Shown piece after piece: positions 20,186 to 31,239 of a stretch of DNA of 64,000 bases; positions within the stretch are counted from its first letter, which is position 1; the number at the start of each line of letters is the position of its first letter. Location of the stretch: the NCBI GenBank assembly GCA_964036315.1, contig OZ038517.1, positions 55,307,103-55,371,102 on the forward strand, given 5' to 3'. A program made the translations under genes and the position numbers. Source of the DNA: Acanthosepion esculentum. Lineage: Eukaryota; Mollusca; Cephalopoda; Sepiida; Sepiidae. The notes beneath the pieces were generated by a model. That model had not been told where the DNA came from, searched no databases, and saw nothing but the letters and a program-made list of their open reading frames with translations.

Positions 20186-20220
<35 letters not shown>
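20091..20220 (+). repeat. SINE-beta 3' fragment and (AAT)n
   Basis: GATGAGGATAGCAGTCTGAA and CTTCATCTCAGAAATATA are the 3' end of SINE-beta. (AAT)n follows at 20182-20220. Confidence 0.75.
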
Positions 20221-20221
<1 letters not shown>

Positions 20222-21759
20222 TCAGTCGGGCTCGATTTGGTGAGTTAAAATTATTGTGAGTAACACATAGTACCAGTTGTATTTTGCGCTTTTGTTGCCT
20301 TCTCACTGAGATCCAAACACATTTAAGAAGAGAGGTGTGTCCAATCCGCGTAGAAAACAGTTTATTACAACCTTCTCCATATTACAACATTTGTCGACCA
20401 ACGAAGAGAAAGATTGCCTCTATAATAGAAGTTAAAGCAATTGCAATAATTTTAATGTTTTATATTTCAGTTTATGCTGAGTGTTTTTGTTTAATTCTCT
20501 ATATCTTTAAGATGTAAGCGATCACCAGTTCCCACGACCTACTTTTTCTGGAATATCTGCAAACTAGACATTGCTCTGATCGTCCTTTGGAAAGATAGCA
20601 GAGTGATTTCGTATTGCTTTTACTCACATTTTTGACTGGTCTCGAAGTAAAAGTACAATGTTTGGTCTTCGCTGATAATTAAGTCATAACTGGTGGGTAA
20701 GAGAAAGTGAGAGAATTCAGCCCTAGAATTCGAAATCGATGTGCCGATTACATTCTCACGATGTAAACCGTAAATCATCTGTACCCGCAACATTAATTCC
20801 GGCCAAAATCGTCCATAACTTTAAGTACAGAAGCCTAAAAAGAAGAAAAAGATGACCCACTTAAATTTTCTGTTTCTTCCTGACTAGCAAGACAATGGTG
20901 TTAATTTTGGATCGAATTTTCAGCACCATTTGATTTTGGTAAATTTTAACATTTCAACCCTTTTCCCTATAAGTCTGTCTTGTATATCTTTTTTTAATTG
21001 GGTTCCACATTCGTTAAGTTTTCAGATTTTAACGTGGAAGAGGCAAGTGCTGTCAAAAGTTTGAAATGAAAAAAATCTGCAGTATGAAACATATTTGTTA
21101 GTTTTTCCTGTTCCTCTTACCCCCACTCACTGTTTTCTCACGTTTTCTGTGATTGGGAGTAAGCATTTGGGGTCTTCTTCGTGGAAAGAAAACAATTTAA
21201 CCTTTGGTGTTCTTTTTTGTCTTCCATACGTTAGAATTAAGCACGTTAGCTTTTAGTACTGTGTGATTTGATTTGGTTTATGGCATATCAATTTTTTCCA
21301 GTTTATTGATTGCCGAATTCAGTCATTTAGATACATAATAGATAGGCAGACATGGGGCCGTTTTGCAGGAGATTCAAGAAGGTATAAATCAAACCGTTTT
21401 GCATGAAAGAAAGTCCTGTTTGCGTAAAAATAAAAAATACTGACACTGGTCGAGTTTGCACGAGAATCAGAAAAGTTTGGTTTGAACGCGAGCCAAAAAG
21501 GGAGATATGGTCTCGTTTTGCATGAACTTCAAATAGTTAAACATAATTACATCAAACAGAGAGACCTTTTTGTAGTGGTATGTTACTATATATGGAAATG
21601 CAGATGCACTCTTGATCCCAACCATCAGAGCAAGATGATGAGTAGTCTTCTACCTCTTTTTTGGCAAAGTTCTAGAGGCTCTAATAAACTCTGAATTGGT
21701 TTGGCACCTTACCTTGCAAAGTCTTCCTTCCTATAAGCAATATGTCTTTCGCTTCTCTA
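20221..21759. other. no gene recognised (about 1.5 kb)
   Basis: Mixed composition. Irregular recurrences of GTTTTGCATGAA/GTTTTGCAGGAG at about 21359, 21394 and 21512 hint at an old tandem repeat. No coding similarity seen. Confidence 0.4.
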
Positions 21760-23060
21760 GGTCAACGTGTTAACGGTTATTGCTGAAAGAGTCTATCAAG
21801 AACGTTGAAACTCGGGCTGTTGCTTTAGATACGCAGAAGGTATTTGACAGGTTTTGACATATTGGTCTTCTTCACAAGTTGAAAGGTTATGGTATGTCTG
21901 AACGAATTTTTGGACTGATTCAGTCTTTCTTATTAAATCATGAAATGAAGGTTGTATTGAATGACCACTCTTCTAGATCTTTTTGTATTAATGTAAGCGT
22001 TCCACAAATCTCTATTCTTAGACCTACGATGTTTTTGATCAACGACCTTTCTGATATCATCAGTATTCAACTCGGTATCTATACTGAAAACACAACTATT
22101 TACACGTGTCTTTAGTAATAAGTCTGATCGGTTCGATTAGGTGAAACCGGCAACTGATTCTAAAAAATGATCTACATTCTGTTGTTAACTGGGACAACGA
22201 ATGACTTGTTGATTTAAACGCCCCCGAAACGAAACTGATCTCCTTTAATCGTCTTAGAGAACCCTTTTTACCTTCAATCAGCATGGCTGGTGCTAACCTC
22301 CAGGAGGGTGACTCTTTACACCACCTCGGACTAACGAATTTCCACTGACATGAAGTGAAAAGATTATATTGAATCAATTGCGAGATCTCCTGCTAGGAAT
22401 GTCGGTTCCCTGTCTCGCACAAAACAAATTTTTGCGCCAGAATATATTTTACATATTTATAAGTCTACCATCTGCTTTCGATTTGAATACTACTGCCACA
22501 TCATGTCTCGTGTTCGTGTTATATATTTAAAAACCAAAGAAGAATCTGCAATGTTATTGATGCTGGCCTGACATCTCGATTTCAGTCATTTTCCCTCAGT
22601 ACTAGATTGGTCTCATCATTTTACAGTTGAAATGGCTAGATGTAACCGTAAGTTCTATGCTAACAGTTTCTTCTATCGCACTTCCCGCCTGTGGAACTCC
22701 ATTCCGGCTTCTTGCTTTCCGTTTGATCTTCAGAAATTTAAATGTTGATTTTCTAAGCCTAGCTTAGATGTGGCACAAGGCCGAAAGTATGAGGCACCCA
22801 GTGAGGATCGGACTCACTATTCAATGGTAATTGAACTAGCGAGACAAGCTTGTTAACCATTACATCACGTCGAGGTGGCCATTCAAAAATTTAAATTGAA
22901 TGTCAAACGTTATCTACTGTCTTCTTATATTTTTTCTTCCATTTTGTTTACTTTCCTTATTAGTATTTTTTCTTATATTCTCTAACACTCAGTAACCGCA
23001 TTACGTTTTAGTGGCTTTATTGCCTTGCTTGTGGTGAAATTATTTAAAAATCTGACAAAA
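21760..23060 (+). pseudogene. LINE-A, longest copy: RT domain to 3' tail, with nested SINE-gamma
   Basis: Carries the RT palm: ALDTQKVFDRF (motif A region), LLHKLKGYGMSERIFGLIQS, VVLNDHSSRSF, VPQISILRPTMFLINDLSD (motif B), and QLGIYTENTTIYTC, where the catalytic YADD is mutated to YTEN. Then decayed connection and C-terminal segments matching the 6.4-kb copy, and the tail CATTACGTTTTAGTGGCTTT... to 23060. It is interrupted at 22748-22882 by SINE-gamma. Many stops. Confidence 0.85.
22748..22882 (-). mobile_element. SINE-gamma inserted in LINE-A
   Basis: On the minus strand: CACCTCGACGTGATGTAATG head (A box), GAGTCCGATCCTCACTGGGT (B box), then TTTCGGCCTTGTGCCACATC. It is flanked by imperfect direct repeats TTCAGAAATTTAAATG (22731) and TTCAAAAATTTAAATTG (22883), the likely target-site duplication. 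Confidence 0.8.
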
Positions 23061-23564
23061 AAATTATTTTACTAGTGAAAAAACTCAATACGGAGTTTCT
23101 GTTTCGGAAACCCTCTAAAATTAGTTCTCATATGACGCCATTCAGTGGTAGAACAAAAACAAAAGTTTTCAATGTTCAGTGTGAATTAGAAAAACAAACT
23201 CGAAATTTTCTTGACCGTTGGCCAAGCAGTAGAAAGAGAAGCTATCATGATTAAAAATGAAATATTGGCACAAAACCAAAGCTGTAATAATCGTCTAACA
23301 AATAATGTACCCGCCATCCCATGCCACCCAATTCGCTGTAAGCATTCGCTAGCCATAAAACCCTCGCTCTTGGCTTTTGCTTTCATATAGAAAAAAGACC
23401 AGTACTAGTCACATACAGGTACAACACAGATGAAAGCCAAAACTGAAAATGAAATCAACCTACAATATAAAAAGCCTGCAAAATGGATAAGCTATAATAA
23501 ACAATAAATTGAGTCTAAAATATTGGTTGCCAAGAGAGAAAGAGGTTCACCTCTTATTTCCCTT
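23061..23564. other. no gene recognised
   Basis: Unassigned. Confidence 0.4.
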
Positions 23565-24050
23565 GTCCCCTCAGGACATAGGCTCTCCACAATTTCCTGT
23601 CCTTTTTAGCTGTTAATAAATTTTGCCTTTTTGTTATTTCTCTGAAACCTTGTTCTGCCATCCATTTACTAAGTACGAAAGGCGCTGTTTTCCTCTCTCC
23701 CTCCTGCCTTCAATCACATTCCCATTTTCCAAACCTTCATTACTCATTATGTGACATAGAAATTTCAATTCTCTCTTCCCGATGTTAAGTATGTTTTTTT
23801 GTTTCCATTTCCTCTAAAACTAAGTTGTTGCTCATATAATCAATCCATGGTATCCTCAGCATCCTTCTGTAGAACCGCATTTCTATTGCTTCCAGTCTCT
23901 TCTTCATCTTTGTGGAGATTGTCCAGCATTCACTGCCGCACAGGAGAATAAGATAACACAATAATTTAGTAGTGTTTTCTTTGTTTCTAGCGACGTTTTT
24001 TCTATTTTTTTAATACTTTACTTAGCTTTTGTAAGGCATCTTTCGTTATC
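23565..24050 (-). pseudogene. LINE-B C-terminal fragment
   Basis: The reverse complement matches LINE-B: SGSEC-type region (GCAGTGAATGCTGGACAATC), CAGAAGGATGCTGAGGATAC, GAGAGAATTGAAATTTC, CATAATGAGTAATGAAGG, ending TGAGGGGACAAGG. Frames are broken throughout. Confidence 0.8.
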
Positions 24051-24245
24051 TCAATACGGCGCTAGGACAAATAAAAGTAAAAAGACGTTTGTGCTATGCT
24101 AATATATAATGGGTAGCTCAATACGTCACAAGGCCAAATAAAGCTAAAAATGGAGTTTGTGTTACTTACATATATAAAGATTAGGTCAATACGACACAAA
24201 GTCAAATAAAACTAAAAAAGGGGGTTTGTGCTATCCTAATTTAAA
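24050..24245 (+). repeat. 66-bp tandem repeat, about 3 units
   Basis: Units near 24057, 24123 and 24190 built on CGTCACAAGGCCAAATAAA and GGGTTTGTGCTATGCTAAT. It is a shorter version of the array at 26.8-27.3 kb. Confidence 0.85.
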
Positions 24246-24365
24246 ATATAGACAGCCTGTCTACCAACATGCTTACAAATTACTATAAAAGTCAATGATT
24301 TCGCAATAAAATTGCCATTAACGAACTGATATAATTTTGTGGGATAACCTATGTATATGAGCATC

Positions 24366-24412
<47 letters not shown>

Positions 24413-24640
24413 AAATGTTTTCTTGACCAAAATATTGAAAGTAAGTTGTGAGGTTCATGTCAAGTTTTATTACTCAAAATATAATTTTATTTTTTATTTA
24501 TAAATAAATCCAGCCGGTTTAAGCCATAGATATATAGAATGATATTATAATTGTACTTGTCCTTTTATTCGTTAATTCGTACGACCGTTACACCCTGCCA
24601 GTACCTCATGGATAATGGGCTATTCCGTTTTGATCGTGTG
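24246..24640 (+). repeat. segmental duplication, copy A
   Basis: GACAGCCTGTCTACCAACAT through a (TA)n (24368-24408) to AAATCCAGCCGGTTTAAGCC and CTGCCAGTACCTCATGGATA. The same sequence, including the position of the TA array, recurs at 27346-27725. Confidence 0.9.
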
Positions 24641-24707
24641 GATATAAGTGAAAAGACGCCCCTTAGTTACTGTGAAAAAATGCAAGAAAGAAAAAAAGAA
24701 GGAAATT

Positions 24708-24885
24708 GCTTCTAGTCTCTTCTTCATCTTTGAGGTGATTGTCCAGCATTCACTGCCGTACTGTTATTGGGTTTCCGGTTTCTATAGAAGTCTTTTCCGT
24801 CTCTTTCACTTCCAGTAACTCCCTTGCGTCTTAGGGGCGTTATTGCCTTGCCTGGAGTGGATTCATTAAATAAAATAGTTGACAT
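24708..24885. repeat. joined fragments of LINE-B (-) and LINE-A 3' end (+)
   Basis: 24708-24768 matches LINE-B on the minus strand (CTTCATCTTTGAGGTGATTG). 24790-24885 is the LINE-A tail (CCCTTGCGTCTTAGGGGCGT). The junction near 24770 is abrupt. Confidence 0.7.
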
Positions 24886-25345
24886 TTTTAAATAGCTTAC
24901 TACCCAATTTATGCATTAACAGATAGTTCAAAAGCAAAAGAGATCATTGCATGCCGTCGACTATATTAAGATAAATCGTTTGTGTTCACTAAATGATTGT
25001 TCGAATCTAGCAATAATTTGATTCTGCACCTGATTCATCTACCAATTCCTTTTCAATGGACAGCAACATTTATGATTCCAAATTCACCTCCGACAGCGAA
25101 TTTCATAACCTTGTTTTTATGATCTTAGCTTTGAAAATGTCCGCTCCCACTGGACTTGAGGAACTGATAGTCGGCTGATTTTATTACCAAAACTGTTGTT
25201 TGTGCTTGTTTCTTTATTGCATTTTATATGACAGAGGGGAGGAGCCACACCCGAATTGGGTGTGGAAACAGAAACATTGCTAAGGAGCAAGAACAACAGA
25301 AAAGTAATCAAGAGAACAGGAGATAACGATTGACATTGCATTGAA
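24886..25345 (-). pseudogene. hAT transposase C-terminal dimerisation region, copy 1
   Basis: The minus strand reads QWERTFSKLR, then in other frames IIKT-like residues, NSLSEVNLES, MLLSIEKELVDE. The pattern ERxFSKLK.IK..LR..M....L..L..LSIE is the hAT family C-terminal (dimerisation) block. A frame starting at 25341 has a hydrophobic N-terminus (LLITFLLFLLL), which I read as chance, not a signal peptide. Confidence 0.55.
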
Positions 25346-25377
25346 ATTTATTTAAGATTTTCAATTTTAAGTAATTA

Positions 25378-25740
25378 GTTGATATTTTTAAATAGTTGAC
25401 TGCACAATTTACACATTCAGAGATCGTTCAAAAGCACAGCAGAGCATTGTATGCAGTCCACTCTATGAAGAGCAATCATTGGTGTTCACTAAAGGATTGT
25501 TCGAATCTGCCAATAATTGCTTCTGCATCGAATGCATTCACCTAACACTTTCTTTTCAATGAATAGCAACATGGATGATTCTAAATTCTCCTCAGAATTT
25601 CGTATCCTTGTCTTTTTTATCAACAGCTTTGAAAGTGTCTTCTCACATTTGACTTGAGTAATTGATAATGTGCAGATGACTTTATAAAATTATTAACAAA
25701 ACAGTTGTTTGTGTTTGTTTCTTTATTGCATTTTTATCTG
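25378..25740 (-). pseudogene. hAT C-terminal region, copy 2 (tandem duplicate)
   Basis: Same sequence as copy 1, about 500 bp away: VKCEKTLSKLLIKKTRIRNS, EENLESSMLLFIEKK on the minus strand. The two copies share DNA similarity along about 350 bp but have diverged. Confidence 0.6.
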
Positions 25741-25760
25741 ATGTAGGAGACCCAATCCAT

Positions 25761-26060
25761 CAGGGGTCTACTTGTCATTGGACATCAGGGGTCTACTTGT
25801 CATTGGACATCAGGGGTCTACTTGTCATTGGACGTCAGGGGTCTACTTGTCATTGGACATCAGGGGTCTACTTGTCATTGGACATCAGGGGTCTACTTGT
25901 CATTGGACGTCAGGGGTCTACTTGTCATCGGACATCAGGGGTCTACTTGTCATTGGACATCAGGGGTCTACTTGTCATCGGACATCAGGGGTCTACTTGT
26001 CATTGGACGTCAGGGGTCTACTTGTCATTGGACATCAGGGGTCTACTTGTCATTGACATC
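25761..26060 (+). repeat. 25-bp minisatellite, 12 units
   Basis: CAGGGGTCTACTTGTCATTG plus GACAT repeats exactly every 25 bp from 25761. Three unit types differ at ATT/ATC and CAT/CGT. Because 25 is not a multiple of 3, all three forward frames are open and give the same 25-residue repeat, so I do not call a protein. Confidence 0.98.
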
Positions 26061-26203
26061 GTGTTATGAATCAATATGAAATATCCAATATATAAATTTA
26101 AGTGCAACAAAATTACAGAGAATTGCATAATAACGTGTAGCGCCACATTGATTTATGGTGACTACGGCGTTATATGAAATCTGCTTGGTGCTAAAGTCCT
26201 TCC

Positions 26204-26204
<1 letters not shown>

Positions 26205-26279
<75 letters not shown>

Positions 26280-26290
26280 ATATATATATG

Positions 26291-26331
<41 letters not shown>

Positions 26332-26332
26332 G

Positions 26333-26370
<38 letters not shown>

Positions 26371-26398
26371 GCAATATATATATATATATATAAATATG

Positions 26399-26452
<54 letters not shown>
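26205..26452. repeat. (TA)n blocks separated by TGCAA
   Basis: Five TA blocks separated by ATGCAAT, a higher-order TA repeat. Confidence 0.95.
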
Positions 26453-26453
<1 letters not shown>

Positions 26454-26665
26454 ATTTATACAAAGAATTAAATATCAACGTTAATGTGATTAATAGAAAA
26501 ATCACTTCGCAAACAGAACTTTATGCAACATTAACTTACTATCAGTTTGTTGAATAATAAGATTCATATATTCGAGTTGTTGTCAGGTTGTTGACAAGCA
26601 TTTTCGACAAATTAAAATTGTCATCTTGTCATCAGGGCACAATTTTCTTATATATAGGCAAATAC
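26453..26665 (-). repeat. PLE-associated repeat, relative of 38801-39075
   Basis: AAATCACTTCGCAAACAGAA and CATTAACTTACTATC align with AAATCCCTTCGCTAACAAAA at 38859. The minus strand holds CTGATGA, GATGACAA twice, TTTGTCGAAAATGCTTGTC: a hammerhead-like area disturbed by an 8-bp duplication. Confidence 0.55.
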
Positions 26666-26667
26666 TA

Positions 26668-26672
<5 letters not shown>

Positions 26673-26711
<39 letters not shown>
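26673..26711. repeat. (TA)n array
   Basis: Follows the PLE-associated repeat. Confidence 0.95.
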
Positions 26712-26714
<3 letters not shown>

Positions 26715-26812
26715 GAAGTTACGCCCGGAGTTGTCCATAACTTAGTTGCGTTTGTGGTATATAGCTTCAGATAATTTAGTGGATTTAATATATGTTCAAA
26801 GAAGGAGTAGTT

Positions 26813-27345
26813 TGTGCTATGGTAATTTATAAAAATTAGTTCGATAAGACACGAGGCCAAATAAAAGTAAAAGGAGAGTTTGTGTTATTTAAATTTATAA
26901 ACCTTAGGTCATTACGCCACAGAGTCAAATAAAAAATAAAAAGCTTTTTAGTGCTATGCAAATTAACAAAGATTACCACAATACGTCACAAGGCGAAATA
27001 AAAGTAAAATGGGAGTTTGTGCTATGTTAATTTATAAAGGTTAGCCCAATATGTCACAAGGCCAAATAAAATTAAAAAAGGAGTTTTTGTTATTTAGATT
27101 TATAAAAGTTAGTTCGATACATCACAAGGACAAATAAACTTAAGAAAGGGAACTTGTGTTATTTACATGTATAAATAAAAGAAAAAAAAGGGAGTTTGCG
27201 CTAGGCTAATGGCTGGCCCAATACGTCACAAGGCCAAATAAAAGTATAAAAGGGAGTTTGTGTTACTTACTAATAAAGATTAGGTCAATACGTCACAAGG
27301 CCAAATAAAACTAAAAAAAGGGGTTTGTGCTATGCTAATTTAAAA
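26813..27345 (+). repeat. 66-bp tandem repeat, about 8 units
   Basis: CGTCACAAGGCCAAATAAAAG-type cores near 26848, 26913, 26984, 27050, 27119, 27224 and 27290, plus a damaged unit near 27173. Each unit ends GGAGTTTGTGCTATGCTAAT. Confidence 0.9.
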
Positions 27346-27437
27346 ATAACGACAGCCTGTCTAGCAACATGCTTATAAAAGTCAATGATTTCGCAATAAA
27401 ATTGCCATTAACGAACTGATATAATTTTGTGGGATAA

Positions 27438-27501
<64 letters not shown>

Positions 27502-27725
27502 GAATTTCATTTTAAAATATGTTTTCTTGTCAAAAATATTGATAGTAAGTTGTGAGGGTCATATTACTCAAAATATAATTTAATTTTTTATTTATAAATA
27601 AATCCAGCCGGTTTAAGCCATAGATATATAGAATCATATTATAATTGTACTTGTTGCTTTCTTCGTTACTTTGCACGACCGTTACACCCTGCCAATACTT
27701 CATGAATAATGGGCTAATCCGTGTG
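27346..27725 (+). repeat. segmental duplication, copy B
   Basis: Partner of 24246-24640. The TA array at 27443-27498 sits at the same place and is longer. Partial further copies of the last 60 bp (CACGACC...ACCCTGCCAATACYT) occur at 27799 and 28175. Confidence 0.9.
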
Positions 27726-27935
27726 GAAATAGGGAAAAAATGTAAGAAAGAAAAAAGAAAGGAAAGAGAAGAAAAGAATGAAGTATTTCATGTCTCCTGC
27801 CAATATTTCATGAATAATGGTTTATCCCGTTTACATCCCCTAGAAAGAAGGAGAAAGACGCTACTTGGTTTCAGTGAGAAAATAAAAGAAAGAATGGAAG
27901 TGGAGAAAGAGAGAGAGTGAGAGAGAGAGAGAGAA

Positions 27936-27994
27936 TCAGATTAAGCTAAGAACATATACTACACTTTGATCTTAGCCAAATGCCCGAGAAGCAT
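27936..27994 (-). ncRNA. U2 snRNA 5'-domain fragment (pseudogene)
   Basis: The reverse complement reads ATGCTTCTCGGGCATTTGGC, TAAGATCAAAGTGTAGTATA, TGTTCTTAGCTTAATC. This is the start of U2 snRNA, including the GTAGTA that pairs with the intron branch point. The Sm site and the 3' stem-loops are missing and a GA microsatellite (27905-27934) follows, so this is a truncated copy, not a working spliceosomal gene. Confidence 0.82.
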
Positions 27995-28559
27995 TGGAGA
28001 CTGCGATAAAAGCGTTATTTTTTAGACGAACAGTACCAAATGACGGAAATCGACGAAGGAAATCACCAAAAACCCAGTTACCATAAATGATATACAATAG
28101 TCTGTTGAATTATTTTTAAATCATTATTAAAAGAAATGATTGTAAGAGGGGATTTGCCTTGTCCCTCCCTTCGTTAGTTTGCACGACCTTTAGACCCTGC
28201 CAATACCTTATAATTAATGGACTGTTCCGTTTTGATCGCGTGAGAAAAAAAAAGAATATCAAAGACGCTACTTGGTTTCAGTGAGAAAGAAGGGAAGATA
28301 GAAATATTTAACGTCTGTTTCAATTAAATGGAAGAATTTTTCAATTTCAAATCTTTTCATTTGTACCCCCTTACTTCTTAAAATATTGATCAGCATTCAT
28401 ATTCACAATTGTTATTGCAATCGTTTGTTAAGCTCAAATCTTTAATAATGTGCTACTGGAATTTATACGAATATTTTATTATTGTAGAACTCGACATGAG
28501 CTTAATCAATCATTAACGGAAGAATTAAGATCCATTTAAGAGATTAAATTTCGTAAGTT
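27995..28559. other. no gene; partial copy of the segmental-duplication end
   Basis: 28165-28240 repeats GCACGACC...AGACCCTGCCAATACCT. The rest is unassigned. Confidence 0.5.
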
Positions 28560-28830
28560 ATAATTTTATTATTTGACATGCTAATATTGTCTCTTTGACA
28601 CTCTATAACCTTCATCGATCTTTCAATCAACGATTTTGTTTATTTTTGTTAAAATCTTTAGACTTTTTTTCTTTACTGTTTCTCAGAAGTTTTCTTTGTT
28701 TGAATTGTCTTTCATTCTCATCTCTTGTAATGATGAACCACAAGTTTTCTATTGAATTAATATCTACTTAAGTTGGAGGCCATTCTATCAACATGGTATT
28801 TTTTAAAACCTTTTTAGCAAGATGAGCAAT
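28560..28830 (-). pseudogene. Tc1-like transposase C-terminal fragment
   Basis: The minus strand reads LKNTMLIEWPPT..VDINSIENLWFI, then RDENERQFKQRKLL. This matches the Tc1 family block W(P/A)..SPDLNPIENLW, which holds the second catalytic Asp (changed here) and the DLNPIE signature. A stop interrupts it after WPPT. No intact frame remains. Confidence 0.65.
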
Positions 28831-30049
28831 AGTCACTTCGGGACATTCTTAATCGAAGACATCTGGATAACCCGACCTGAAATTTATGCGCTATTTTTAT
28901 TAAAACTTGGCAGTATACCGCGCACATCTGCCTATGATGCATGTGCCAATTATTATCTTATCATAATGAGAGGTCAGGTCGGGACGTGTAATCTAATCTG
29001 CCCTGATTAAGGCTTTTCCCAATCATCTACAATTTTCTGCTTTTTTTTTTACTGGGAACCCTGTAGAAACCTTCCTATTTCGCGTTAAAACTTGGTCTTA
29101 TAAATTGGTCTCTGGTCAAGTGTTATAAATCAGATTTGCATCGCCTTAAATTGAGAAATAGTTGCAATGTTTTTTGTTTTTGTTTTTTCATGCCACCCAG
29201 AATGTAACCAAAACAGATTTCTTTGTTTGCTCTTGACGCCCTTCTGTAAGCCTTCAAGAAAATTGTTCTTCAAACCATTCATGTTTGTCATTTGATAGAT
29301 TTCCTTAAGCTTTTCGCTTTGGAACAGTTAAAGCAAACACGCACTTATTCGGTGAAAAACGCATTCAACTGAAAGAAAGTTATCACTTCCAGATGCTAAC
29401 CTAATATATTCTAAAGAGTTTATTTCGGACAGATTTCTTAACGGGCTTAAGCTCAAAACAGCAGGAAATTCCCCTGTCATCGAATAACGAATGGCTATAT
29501 AACCTGGTGGTTTTAGACGGATTTTCCAAGTAGAAATGACGACTGGGTTCACAGGTGTTTTTTTTGGTTTTTTGCTACTCTTGGAATTCCAGATTTTCAT
29601 TTTCAACGAAATGTGGTTCTTAGATATTGGTGGAAAAACTTTAATAACAGAACTTCATTTTACTCGCTGAAATAAGCATCACGATTAAAGGAAACGAAAC
29701 ATGTATTCCTAATACCACTCGACCGTCGTGAAGTAGAAGGCTCGAGGGAGTTCAGAAGTCTACAGTACTTAAAGGTTTAAGGTCATTAACTTCAGCAACT
29801 CGGCACTTAAGATGGATCGCTACCAATCTAGAGAACACTGGTGAGCTTATAAAAATATTTTTTCTGATAATTAAAGATAAAGAACTTTACCCAATGTGGA
29901 TAGACTGTCTTTGCTTTTCCATGACACTGTTTTAACAACAAGATTGAATCATAAATAATTTCCGTTTTTATTCATCAGGTTTATTCCTCAGAAAAAGAAA
30001 CTACAATTAAATTTTATCCAATGATATATTCGCCAATATTGGAAATGAG
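28831..30049. other. no gene recognised (about 1.2 kb)
   Basis: The upstream part may hold more of the Tc1 fragment on the minus strand, but the similarity is too weak to claim. Nothing else assignable. Confidence 0.35.
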
Positions 30050-30800
30050 TTCTTGTCAATTATCAGGCAGCTCTTCGATAACTTTGGAGTAAAATTCCGC
30101 AGGTTTTGGTGTGAAAAGATTTTCGACAAATTCTTGGATTTAAATTTGGGAAAGGTTTCCCCCACAAAGCGTTTTGCAGCGATTGAAAAGGACTCCATGT
30201 ACCTTGAACATCTCTTAGGACTTAAGCTCACCGCAGAGCTCAAGTGGAAATCGTACACACGATCCATCGCGAAAGATGTTGAGGAAATGGTTAGTTCCAT
30301 GTATCGCTCCAGTAAGAACCTCATTCCTCCTGCTATCCTTTACCTTTACAAGAGCCAGATCGGGACGGAGTGTTGCTGCCGTATATGGACAGGAGCCTCT
30401 AAGTGTTCACTCTCCCGTCTCTGACTCCAAAAGCAACTCTCTGTCTTTGTGGATCGCGAATTATTTTCCCCCTACAACCCTTTGCCTTGTAGACGAAATG
30501 TCGCAAGACTTTCGCTGCTCTGTCGCTATTTCCATGGCAAATGTTCAGACGAACTCTATTCCTTAGTTCTACCAGTTCTAACCTTCACGGCTAAGACTTG
30601 ACATGCCACGCCCATTGTAGTGAACCAACTTCACTCCCTTCGTATTCCATTGGTGAGATCTAAGTTCCACTTGAGCAGCTTCTTCCCACAAACCACTGCT
30701 TTGTGGAACCAACTCCCAAGAAGGTGCTTCCCCGTCACTACAAACCTAACCTGTTAAAATCTAGGGTAAACCGTTATCTTCCCCATCTTCATAAACTGTG
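30050..30800 (+). pseudogene. diverged LINE-A-type fragment, C-terminal region
   Basis: LEHLLGLKLTAELKWKSYTR, SIAKDVEEMVSSMYRSSKNL, PPAILYLYKSQIG, ECCCRIW, then frameshifted equivalents of the C-terminus with IPLVRSKFHLSSFFPQT, ALWNQL, and VNRYLPHLHKL near 30790. It belongs to the same superfamily as LINE-A but a different subfamily. Confidence 0.75.
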
Positions 30801-31239
30801 AATCTTACTTAATAACTCTCTACCTCGAGTGGCTCTTGTGCCTTGTACAGGTTGAACTTTGTTGTAAAAGAAGGGTGCTAATCGGTTGGGGCAAAGTGAA
30901 TATGGTGGGTTCCGAAATTTATTTACTGTGTTATGCGGCCTTCTGTTGTTATGGAGGAGAACATTTTTATTTCATCCACTGTGTACGCTGCGATTGTCAT
31001 GCAAAATCTAAGTTATGCTAGTGTACTAAAAATTATTATTACTTCCTGCGTATGATTAGTAATTAAGATTATACATTGATCAGTAAAACTGGTTTCTAAA
31101 AATCGATATGATTCAACCTACTGAAATATGCAGATGAAAAAACAAAAAAACAAACTCCAGTAACTCATGGACAAGACAGTGAAAGAAAGCTAAAAAAAAG
31201 GACTAATTAATTATCAATTTTAAGAAGACAGAATGTATG
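30801..31239. other. no gene recognised
   Basis: A 61-codon frame at 30836 has no recognisable features. Confidence 0.4.

Noticed and set aside
25117..25341. Minus-strand frame with a signal-peptide-like start (hydrophobic LLITFLLFLLL)
   Set aside because: The same DNA in neighbouring frames gives a hAT C-terminal region and is duplicated at 25.4-25.7 kb in a shape that does not keep the frame.
25772..26079. Three overlapping repeat-protein frames
   Set aside because: A 25-bp tandem repeat without stops opens all three frames with the same peptide; no start signal or unit bias favours one.
26570..26635. Hammerhead at CTGATGA...GTCGAAAATGCTTGTC
   Set aside because: An 8-bp duplication (GATGACAA twice) separates CTGATGA from stem II and the closing stem does not line up; kept only as a relic of the PLE-associated repeat.
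29975..30005. CTGATGA on the minus strand near 29990
   Set aside because: No GAAA, stem II or stem I at the right distance; single-motif chance hit.
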